A program made the translations under genes and the position numbers. The notes below the pieces were generated by a model. It made no database searches. It saw nothing but the letters and a program-made list of their open reading frames with translations, and was not told where the DNA came from. 47,266 nucleotides of DNA from Alphaproteobacteria bacterium (lineage in GTDB: Bacteria > Pseudomonadota > Alphaproteobacteria > UBA9219). The DNA is taken from the NCBI GenBank assembly GCA_028692635.1, contig JAQUWX010000009.1, forward strand, positions 1-47,266, given 5' to 3'. Below, piece by piece: positions 39,815 through 47,266 of the stretch (within the stretch, counting starts at the first letter, position 1; every line of letters begins with the position of its first letter).

Positions 39815-40330
39815 ATGAAGAAAAAAGTTTCTCCGTCCGATATCAAATTTAAGGACGCTCCCCACATAATGATCGTGGAAGGGCGCTTCTACGATGATAT
39901 CGCAGATTTGCAGCTTAAGGGCGCTAAGGCCGTTCTCGATCGCGTCGGCGCAAGCTATGTCGTGCACACAGTTCCGGGGGCTTTCGAAATTCCTCCCGCG
40001 ATTATGTACGCTGTGCGCTCGCTGAATTTTGACGCTGTGCGTCGTCGCTTCGATGGGTATATCGCTCTTGGATGCGTTATACAGGGGCAGACTAAGCATG
40101 CGGATATCATCGCTCATGAAAGCGCTCGCGGACTTCAGGATCTTTCTTTGACTCATGCTCTGGCTATCGGAAACGGCATTCTTACCGTCAATACTCACGA
40201 GCAGGCGGAGGAGCGCGCAGATCCGGCTCGCCTGGATCGCGGCGGAGCTGCCGCCGAGGCTTGCTTGAAGATGGTTGAGTTGAAGCAGATATTCAATTTG
40301 TCTCCGAAGCGTCGCTGGGTAGCGAGATAA
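39815..40330 (+). CDS. ribH: 6,7-dimethyl-8-ribityllumazine synthase
   Basis: IMIVEGRFYDDIADLQLKGAKAVL; HTVPGAFEIPPAI; GYIALGCVIQGQTKHADIIAHESARGLQDLSL. Confidence 0.93.
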   Translation: MKKKVSPSDIKFKDAPHIMIVEGRFYDDIADLQLKGAKAVLDRVGASYVVHTVPGAFEIPPAIMYAVRSLNFDAVRRRFDGYIALGCVIQGQTKHADIIAHESARGLQDLSLTHALAIGNGILTVNTHEQAEERADPARLDRGGAAAEACLKMVELKQIFNLSPKRRWVAR

Positions 40331-40332
40331 TC

Positions 40333-40818
40333 ATGACTCAATCACTACCTAATCAGACGGCAAAACATGCCGCCAAATCCTTTGCGCGTCTTGCTGCGGT
40401 TCAGGCTGTTTATCAGATATCTTATGAGCAGCAGCCGGTTGCTAAGGTTATACAGGAATGTATAGACGGCGGATTCCAGTGCCTGCGCGAAGAGACGGAC
40501 AAGCCTTCCGCGGAGCAGATAGCTCCCGATGTTGAACTGTTCGGCGTAGTGGTGCGCGGAGTCGCGGAAAATCAGGTTGAGATCGATGAGATGTTATCCG
40601 GCGCTTTGTCAGAGCGTTTCTCCGTCGAGCGCATAGAGTTGTTGCTTAAGGCTATTCTGCGAGCCGGGACTTTTGAGCTTTATAAAAATTCCTCCGTTCC
40701 TTCTGGAATTATAATAAACGACTACATCGATGTAACTCGCACTTTCTTCAATGGAAAAGAGCCCGGGTTGGTAAACGCTGTTTTGGATAAATTGGCTCAG
40801 AAGTTGCGCGACGAATAA
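40333..40818 (+). CDS. nusB: Transcription antitermination factor NusB
   Basis: AKSFARLAAVQAVYQISYEQ; IELLLKAILRAGTFELYKNSSVPSGIIINDYIDVTRTFFNGKEPGLVNAVLDKLA. Confidence 0.95.
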   Translation: MTQSLPNQTAKHAAKSFARLAAVQAVYQISYEQQPVAKVIQECIDGGFQCLREETDKPSAEQIAPDVELFGVVVRGVAENQVEIDEMLSGALSERFSVERIELLLKAILRAGTFELYKNSSVPSGIIINDYIDVTRTFFNGKEPGLVNAVLDKLAQKLRDE

Positions 40819-40872
40819 ACGGTAATTCTTTATCAAGTCTTTTGGCTTATTTTCGAATCTTTCAGCAATTCA

Positions 40873-41388
40873 TTGGGGTTTGCGATGAGTAGGCGTGCGG
40901 CGGTTGTTCTGTTTTTGTCGGGCCTTGTTTTCTTTGCTTATCTGACTTTGTCTCCGATTGAGGTCATGGCGGCTCATGGGGGCGGAGAGAAGGCAGAAGG
41001 CGGAGGCAAAGCGGAGGGCGATAAGAAAAAGAAAGATGAAGGCATTTCTGGCGGTCGGTTTGCTGGAGATCCGATGTATGTGCACATCCCTCCGTTTATT
41101 CTGCCCGTAGTGACAGATAAAGGCGCCGAGCAGATTGTTACTCTTATGGTCGATCTCAAGGTTAAGGATGGCTGGTCGGCTGAGAAGATTCACGACAATA
41201 TGCCGCGTATAAAAGATGCTATGATGCAGGCTCTATATGGCGGGCTTGGCGATGGCGCTCTTCGTAACGGCGTGCTTGTCGATGTGTCGAGGATAAGGGA
41301 AAAAATCTTTGAGGCTGTTACTGGCGTCATGGGTCCTGGTCTTATAGAGGAAGTGTTGATACAGGCTATTGCTCAAAGAAGACTTTAG
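40873..41388 (+). CDS. Exported/membrane-anchored FliL-like protein
   Basis: N-terminal hydrophobic segment, Gly/Lys linker, YVHIPPFILPVVTDKGAEQIVTLMVDLKVKDG...MPRIKDAMMQALYGG...RIREKIFEAVTGVMGPGLIEEVLIQAIAQRRL; FliL-like layout. Confidence 0.55.
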   Translation: MGFAMSRRAAVVLFLSGLVFFAYLTLSPIEVMAAHGGGEKAEGGGKAEGDKKKKDEGISGGRFAGDPMYVHIPPFILPVVTDKGAEQIVTLMVDLKVKDGWSAEKIHDNMPRIKDAMMQALYGGLGDGALRNGVLVDVSRIREKIFEAVTGVMGPGLIEEVLIQAIAQRRL

Positions 41389-41594
41389 TAAAAAAACCAG
41401 CTTTCTTGCCGTTTTTTGCGCTTGTCGGGCGTTCTTCTTTATTCCTTCTTGCCATATAGGAGATATTTAGGCATTCTCCCCGCTGCTCGGTGCTTGGAGT
41501 TTCTCCAGAGCCGGCCATGCGATGCTTTTGCCAACTCGTTTGGCATGCACAAGGCGTCAATTGTGTAACATTATAAATTTCTTAGAGGAATCCC

Positions 41595-43694
41595 ATGAGC
41601 AACGAATTTATGCTGATCTTCGGCTGCGGACTTTTGGCTCTCTTGTACGGGCTTTTCACTGTCCGTCAGGTCCTGTCTTCACCCACCGGCACTGCTAGGA
41701 TGCAGGAAATCGCCGCCGCTATTCAAGAAGGCGCGCAGGCTTATCTTGTCAGGCAGTATATGACCATCGCGGTGGTCGGCCTGATTATTATGGCGGCTTT
41801 GGGGGCTTTCCTCGGAGTGCACGTCGCCGTCGGTTTCTTAATCGGCGCGGTGCTCTCGGGCGCTGCCGGTTTTATTGGCATGAACGTTTCCGTTCGCGCC
41901 AACGTTCGTACCGCTGCGGCGGCTCAAAACGGCATGAAGGCCGCTTTGGACATTGCGTTTAAGTCCGGGGCCATCACTGGATTGCTTGTGGTCGGTCTGG
42001 GGCTCCTTGGCGTGGGCGGGTACTATTATGTTCTGCTGCAATGGAAGGGCGCCGATCTTACCGATATGCGACCCATTATCGAGGCTCTTGTCGCTTTGAG
42101 CTTCGGCGCTTCGTTGATATCGATTTTTGCTCGTCTTGGTGGCGGTATTTTCACCAAGGGCGCCGATGTCGGTGCCGATCTCGTCGGTAAGGTCGAGGCC
42201 GGAATTCCTGAAGACGATCCGCGTAATCCTGCCGTTATCGCCGACAACGTGGGCGACAATGTGGGCGATTGCGCTGGCATGGCTGCCGATCTGTTCGAGA
42301 CTTATGCCGTGACTATCGTTGCGACTATGCTGCTTGCCGCTACTTTCTTCTCGGGCGAACAGCGCGGCGTTATGATGATGCTTCCTTTGGTTATCGGCGG
42401 CGTCTGCATTGCCGCTTCGGTAATAGGAACCTTCTTCGTTCGTCTTGGTAAGAGCCAGAACATCATGAACGCTCTTTATAAGGGGCTTGCAGTGACGGGG
42501 TTGGTTTCTGCCGGGCTTATCGCTTTCGCTATTAAGCAGATGATCGGTTTCGATGGTCAGGCTATTAATGTCGATGGTTCTATAATCACCGGAATGCAAT
42601 TGGTTTATTGCTCGGCTGTCGGACTTGGCGTTACCGCGCTTATGGTCGTGATTACCGAGTATTATACCTCCACCGCCTATCGTCCGGTGCGCAGCATCGC
42701 TGCCGCTTCGGCCAATGGTCATGGAACCAATGTCATTCAGGGACTTGCCGTTTCGATGGAGTCTACGGCTCTTCCCGTTCTGGTGATTTCGGTCGGTATT
42801 ATCGCATCCTTCACTATCGCCGGTCTGTTCGGCATAGCGATCGCGGCTACGACTATGCTGGCTCTGGCCGGGATGATCGTCGCTTTGGATGCCTATGGTC
42901 CTGTCACGGATAATGCCGGTGGTATTGCCGAGATGTCCAATATGCCTAAAGATATTCGCGTTACTACGGATGCTTTGGATGCCGTTGGCAACACGACTAA
43001 GGCTGTCACTAAGGGATATGCTATCGCTTCGGCGGGACTTGCCGCTTTGGTGTTGTTCTCGGCTTATATCGAGGACTTGAAGCACTATTTCCCCTCAGTC
43101 GATGTGAAGTTCGATCTTCAGAACCCATACGTTATCGTCGGTCTGTTTATCGGTGGTTTGCTTCCCTATCTGTTCGGGGCAATGGCTATGACCGCTGTGG
43201 GACGCGCTGCTGGAGCCGTGGTTCAGGAAGTCCGTCGCCAGTTCCGCGAGATCGCGGGCATTATGGAAGGTACGGCTAAGCCTCAATATGGCGCAGCGGT
43301 GGATATGCTTACTAAGGCCGCTATCAAGGAGATGATTATTCCTTCGATGCTGCCGGTTGCCGCTCCTATCGTGTTGTACTTCGTCGTCAACTCTTTTGCC
43401 GGTAAGGCTCAGGCGTTTACGGCTTTGGGCGCCATGCTTCTGGGCACCATTGTAACCGGTATCTTTGTTGCTATTTCCATGACCTCCGGCGGCGGAGCCT
43501 GGGATAACGCGAAGAAATATATCGAAGAAGGTCATCACGGCGGTAAGGGTTCAGAGCCTCATAAGGCTGCCGTTACCGGAGATACCGTCGGCGATCCATA
43601 CAAGGATACGGCGGGTCCTGCGGTGAACCCGATGATTAAGATCATCAACATCGTGGCTATTCTGCTCTTGGCGGTTTTGGCCAGCTTTAATTAA
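41595..43694 (+). CDS. hppA: Membrane-bound H+-translocating pyrophosphatase (K+-insensitive type by GNTTKA motif)
   Basis: [97 protein letters not shown]. Confidence 0.97.
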   Translation: MSNEFMLIFGCGLLALLYGLFTVRQVLSSPTGTARMQEIAAAIQEGAQAYLVRQYMTIAVVGLIIMAALGAFLGVHVAVGFLIGAVLSGAAGFIGMNVSVRANVRTAAAAQNGMKAALDIAFKSGAITGLLVVGLGLLGVGGYYYVLLQWKGADLTDMRPIIEALVALSFGASLISIFARLGGGIFTKGADVGADLVGKVEAGIPEDDPRNPAVIADNVGDNVGDCAGMAADLFETYAVTIVATMLLAATFFSGEQRGVMMMLPLVIGGVCIAASVIGTFFVRLGKSQNIMNALYKGLAVTGLVSAGLIAFAIKQMIGFDGQAINVDGSIITGMQLVYCSAVGLGVTALMVVITEYYTSTAYRPVRSIAAASANGHGTNVIQGLAVSMESTALPVLVISVGIIASFTIAGLFGIAIAATTMLALAGMIVALDAYGPVTDNAGGIAEMSNMPKDIRVTTDALDAVGNTTKAVTKGYAIASAGLAALVLFSAYIEDLKHYFPSVDVKFDLQNPYVIVGLFIGGLLPYLFGAMAMTAVGRAAGAVVQEVRRQFREIAGIMEGTAKPQYGAAVDMLTKAAIKEMIIPSMLPVAAPIVLYFVVNSFAGKAQAFTALGAMLLGTIVTGIFVAISMTSGGGAWDNAKKYIEEGHHGGKGSEPHKAAVTGDTVGDPYKDTAGPAVNPMIKIINIVAILLLAVLASFN

Positions 43695-43715
43695 GAATTA
43701 AAGCCTTAATAAATA

Positions 43716-43747
43716 AAAACCCTGCGGCGAAAGTCGCGGGGTTTTTT
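43716..43747 (+). terminator. Terminator after hppA
   Basis: aaaaccctgcg-gcgaaagt-cgcggggtttttt. Confidence 0.85.
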
Positions 43748-43776
43748 ATTTCTCATAATTATGCTCAAATGCGGGC

Positions 43777-44532
43777 ATGACCCATACATCAGAAAATATT
43801 CCGACCGCTGCCATTCTTGTCATAGGTAATGAAATTCTGTCAGGGCGGGTGTCGGATATAAACATCAACTACATCGCTCGCAAGATGCACGGTGTCGGCA
43901 TAAAGTTGCTCGAGGTTCGCGTCGTTCCAGATATCGAGGAGGACATCGTTTCCGCGGTGAATGTTTTGCGATCCAGGTATTCTTATGTGTTTACTACCGG
44001 CGGTATTGGACCTACTCACGACGATATTACTTCAGCCAGCATCGCAAAGGCTTTTTCCGTTGAGCTTGTTGAACATCCTGAGGCCAAGAGACGGCTTGTC
44101 GCGTATTATGCTCCGGCGAAACTTAATCGGGCCAGGCTTCGCATGGCTTATGTTCCTGCGGGGGCAGAGCTTATCGATAATCCTATAAGCGTCGCTCCGG
44201 GTTTTAGAATCGAGAACGTGTACGTTTTGGCCGGAGTGCCGGTTGTCATGCAGGCGATGATCGATGCTGTCGTTAGCGGCCTTCGTCATGGGCCGGTTAT
44301 TCACAACATTACCATTGCAGTCAGCGATTTGGCTGAGAGCGTTATCGCGGAAGAGCTGGAAGAAATAGCGGACCATTTTTCAACGACGGATATCGGATCG
44401 TATCCATCCATGCTTGAGGGCAGGCTGAGGCTATCTTTGGTCGTGCGCGGCATCGGGCAGGAAGATGTCAGGCAAGCGGCCAACGCTATCTGCGATTTAG
44501 TAAAGAGGCACGGAGCCGAGCCTATTCTTTAG
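43777..44532 (+). CDS. CinA N-terminal / MoCF-like domain protein (competence/damage-inducible family)
   Basis: AAILVIGNEILSGRVSDININYIARKMHGVGIKLLEVRVVPDIEEDIVSAV...YVFTTGGIGPTHDDITSASIAKAF; no C-terminal PncC domain. Confidence 0.92.
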   Translation: MTHTSENIPTAAILVIGNEILSGRVSDININYIARKMHGVGIKLLEVRVVPDIEEDIVSAVNVLRSRYSYVFTTGGIGPTHDDITSASIAKAFSVELVEHPEAKRRLVAYYAPAKLNRARLRMAYVPAGAELIDNPISVAPGFRIENVYVLAGVPVVMQAMIDAVVSGLRHGPVIHNITIAVSDLAESVIAEELEEIADHFSTTDIGSYPSMLEGRLRLSLVVRGIGQEDVRQAANAICDLVKRHGAEPIL

Positions 44533-44764
44533 GCGGGGTATATCCCTGATCTTCCGGTTGATCGCTTACTTCGGCATCGGGAGCAAGCGATAATGCGTTC
44601 GGGTGAAAATATTTGTAAGCAAGGCTAAGCCCCAGAAAAATTGCCAGCCACAGCGCTATATTGCGCAGGATTTTGCCGCGATTGAGTTTTAAAATGTTTG
44701 GCGCGAACAGTACTACCAGCGCCACCATCATAAGGCCTGATATAATTGCCGATGTTTTATCCAC
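44522..44764 (-). CDS. Hypothetical small protein with two hydrophobic segments
   Basis: MDKTSAIISGLMMVALVVLFAPNILKLNRGKILRNIALWLAIFLGLSLAYKYF; 11-bp 3' overlap with cinA-like gene. Confidence 0.65.
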   Translation of the reverse strand: MDKTSAIISGLMMVALVVLFAPNILKLNRGKILRNIALWLAIFLGLSLAYKYFHPNALSLAPDAEVSDQPEDQGYTPPKE

Positions 44765-44827
44765 GAGATTTTCCTATGCGATTTATTCGTTGGTCGCAAT
44801 ATAAAGCATGTTGTGGAATCTGGCTAG

Positions 44828-45457
44828 CTAAGCCTTGATGCTGTTCGGTTTGGTGTGGGAATCTATTATTATTTTTACCATGTCTATGAAGCGGGATGCC
44901 GGGCCTTCTAAGCCTATGTTCTGTATGCTGGCCTGGACGCCTTCGTAAAGGAGAAATAATTCATCCGCCAATTGCTCCGGGTTGATGATGGAGTTGTTTT
45001 TGCACATCCTTATTAGATCTTCACGGCACTTGTTTTTGTATTCCTCAATTACTCGTCTTCCCGGATGGTTTTTGTCAGGCAATTCCGCTGCCGCATTCGC
45101 AAACGCGCAGCCGCGTTTTTCCAAACTCGATTTCAACATTGGTTCAAGAAAAAGTTCTAACCATGCGACTATGTGGCCTTTGGGGTCGCCTTTGTGGGCT
45201 TTTTCAATCTCTTTCCACATGGCGTCGGCTTCTTCGGCCAGTTTGCGCAGGTATGCGGCAATTAACTCATCTTTCGATGCAAAGTGCCGGTAAAGAGTCA
45301 TTTTGTTTGTGTCAGCTGCCGCGGCTATGGCGTCCACCCCAACCGCGTGCAGGCCCTTGTTGTAAAATAGGTCACAGGCGGCAACTAAAATGCGCTCCCT
45401 TGGCGGGAGTGCGTCTTTATGTGGGATCGTAGGGATTTTTTTAGATTTGCTTGTCAT
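44828..45457 (-). CDS. TetR/AcrR-family transcriptional regulator
   Basis: PRERILVAACDLFYNKGLHAVGVDAIAAAADTNKMTLYRHFASKDELIAAYL HTH; divergent from efflux operon. Confidence 0.93.
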   Translation of the reverse strand: MTSKSKKIPTIPHKDALPPRERILVAACDLFYNKGLHAVGVDAIAAAADTNKMTLYRHFASKDELIAAYLRKLAEEADAMWKEIEKAHKGDPKGHIVAWLELFLEPMLKSSLEKRGCAFANAAAELPDKNHPGRRVIEEYKNKCREDLIRMCKNNSIINPEQLADELFLLYEGVQASIQNIGLEGPASRFIDMVKIIIDSHTKPNSIKA

Positions 45458-45553
45458 ATTCCCCTATGTCTATCTTCCTTGACATGTTACTTACCGGTCT
45501 GTAACATGCCCAATCTTATCAGCTAACCGGGCAGAATACAAGGTATTGTCGTC

Positions 45554-47059
45554 ATGAATTATAGTAATGCCAGTTTACAAGCGGCAGCCAAAGCTTTGGC
45601 TTTGGCGTGTGTGCTTTCCGGATGCGCTGTGGGTCCTGACTTCAGACAGCCGGATGCTCCGAGCGTGAAATCCTATGATGCTGACAATCCTATCGAGCAG
45701 ACGGTTTCGGCCAATGTCGCTGGAGGAGTTTCTCAGAGATTCGTCCATGGACAGGATATACCCTCGGCGTGGTGGACTCTTTTTCGTTCGGAGTCGCTTA
45801 ACAAGTTGATTGCGAAATCTTTGGAATCCAATCCCAGCTTGCAGGCGGCTCAGGCTTCCTTGCGTAGCGTAGAGGAAAATTTTTATGCGGGCGAGGGAGC
45901 TTTCTTTCCGTCTGTAACTGCCGGAGGCACTGCTACCAGGCAGAAGGCCAATGGAAACATCTCAAGTCTCTATAACGCTTCCGTGAGCGTGTCTTATAAT
46001 CTGGATGTGTTCGGCGGAACTCGCAGGACTGTCGAAGCTTTGGACGCTTACGTCGAGAACGAGCGCTTTCAACTTGAGGCTACTCACCTGAGCCTGACTT
46101 CGAATGTCGTTACAGCCGCTATTCAAGAAGCGTCCGTTCGCGCACAGATCGAAGCTCTGCGCGAAGTTATCGCGGGCGAGAGAAAGCAACTCGATATTAT
46201 GAAAAAGCAGTTCGAGTTGGGCGCTATTTCTGCGGCTCCGGTTTTGGCTCAGACTGCCGCTTTGTCGCAGACCGAAGCAAGTCTGCCCGCTCTCGAAAAA
46301 CAATGGATGCAGGCCAAGCATCAACTCAGCGCTTTGGCCGGGAGATTCCCGAGCGAAGCTATGGAAACCGTTGATCTTGACGTTTTGCAATTGCCGGAAG
46401 ACTTGCCGCTTACTCTTCCGTCAAAGCTGGTTGAGCAACGTCCCGATATAAAAGCTGCTGAGGCAATTATGCGTGCGGCTAATGCAAAAATAGGCGTCGC
46501 TACGGCTAATATGCTTCCGCAGATAACTTTGAGCGGGAGCACAGGATCGTCCGCTACGGATTTTGCTAATCTGTTTACTCCGGGGGCTGCAATATGGAGC
46601 CTTGCCGGTGGAGTTACTCAGCCCATTTTCCGCGCCGGGGAATTGATGCACAAACGCCTGGCGGCTAAAGCTGATTACGATGCGGCCGAGGCTCTTTATC
46701 GCAGCACTGTAATCGCTGCGTTCCAGAACGTGGCCGATACTTTGCGCGCTTTGCAGAAGGATGCTGAGACTGTCAAATTGCGGCTCGCTGCGGAAAAGGC
46801 CGCTTTAGCCAGTCTTGCAATCACACAGAGCCAATTCCAGAACGGGGCTGTCGATTATGTCGCGGTGCTGACTGCCGAAGAAACATATCAGCAGGCTAAG
46901 ATGGAGCTGGTTAAGGCCAGGGCAAGCCGTTATGCCGATACCGCGGCTTTGTTCCAGGCTCTTGGCGGCGGATGGTGGAATCGCGCTAACGATAAAATCA
47001 TTTCAGAAAAAGAGAAAAAGGATGAGGCCGTAGTTGCTTCCTCCAAGGGAGACGAATAA
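45554..47059 (+). CDS. NodT-family outer membrane efflux lipoprotein
   Basis: Lipobox ACVLSGCAVGPDFRQP; OEP repeats; LVEQRPDIKAAEAIMRAANAKIGVATANMLPQITLSGS. Confidence 0.93.
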   Translation: MNYSNASLQAAAKALALACVLSGCAVGPDFRQPDAPSVKSYDADNPIEQTVSANVAGGVSQRFVHGQDIPSAWWTLFRSESLNKLIAKSLESNPSLQAAQASLRSVEENFYAGEGAFFPSVTAGGTATRQKANGNISSLYNASVSVSYNLDVFGGTRRTVEALDAYVENERFQLEATHLSLTSNVVTAAIQEASVRAQIEALREVIAGERKQLDIMKKQFELGAISAAPVLAQTAALSQTEASLPALEKQWMQAKHQLSALAGRFPSEAMETVDLDVLQLPEDLPLTLPSKLVEQRPDIKAAEAIMRAANAKIGVATANMLPQITLSGSTGSSATDFANLFTPGAAIWSLAGGVTQPIFRAGELMHKRLAAKADYDAAEALYRSTVIAAFQNVADTLRALQKDAETVKLRLAAEKAALASLAITQSQFQNGAVDYVAVLTAEETYQQAKMELVKARASRYADTAALFQALGGGWWNRANDKIISEKEKKDEAVVASSKGDE

Positions 47060-47266
47060 TGAAAAAACGTATGCTTATTATGCTCATTCTTATGGGCCTG
47101 GCCGGTGGCGGACTTGTGGGCTGGCAAATTTTTAAAGGGAAGATGATCGAAAAAGTTATGGCGGCCGCGCGCTCTCCTATACTTACGGTTTCTGCTCTAA
47201 CAGTAGAAGTGCAGAAATGGCAGCCCAAGCTTGATGCCGCAGGATCTCTGCGTGCGGTTAAGGGAG
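47059..47266 (+). CDS. RND efflux periplasmic adaptor subunit (N-terminus; truncated by window end)
   Basis: TAATG overlap with OMF gene; MKKRMLIMLILMGLAGGGLVGWQIFKGKMIEKVM...PILTVSALTVEVQKWQPKLDAAGSLRAVKG. Confidence 0.85.
   Translation, partial: MKKRMLIMLILMGLAGGGLVGWQIFKGKMIEKVMAAARSPILTVSALTVEVQKWQPKLDAAGSLRAVKG

Noticed and set aside
41838-43085. 415-aa minus-strand ORF
   Set aside because: Antisense shadow of hppA, Ser/His/Arg/Asn-rich as expected for a codon-bias artefact

Overview
The window looks like a chromosomal segment of an alphaproteobacterium, inferred from gene content and order (rpoZ-rsh, RibBA with degenerate GCHII, long acidic omega tail). It is mostly housekeeping: rimM(partial)-trmD-rplS, murJ, prepilin peptidase, slt, smpB, alr, rpoZ, rsh/spoT, mutM, ubiE, rpmI-rplT-pheS-pheT, mreBCD-mrdA, rpiB, glyA-nrdR-ribE-ribBA-ribH-nusB, hppA, a CinA-type MoCF protein, and the start of a TetR/NodT-OMF/MFP efflux locus. 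Accessory material sits at about 4.0-5.3 kb, 7.9-9.3 kb (Fic), 17.9-18.6 kb (higBA), 22.9-29.3 kb (Xre, repeat exoprotein, AraC, TSUP, flavoprotein remnant, dinJ-yafQ, 97-bp direct repeats, tRNA-Ala, orphan) and 35.1-35.6 kb. The most interesting items are: (1) a second, very divergent long RelA/SpoT homolog between rpoZ and the canonical rsh, whose hydrolase motifs are lost while synthetase-core residues are largely kept; (2) a Fic protein preceded by two palindromes with identical half-sites and spacing; (3) a dinJ-yafQ module flanked by 97-bp exact direct repeats, one running into the 3' end of tRNA-Ala; (4) two FliL-like proteins with no flagellar genes nearby. All calls come from reading the sequence and translations; no database search was run.
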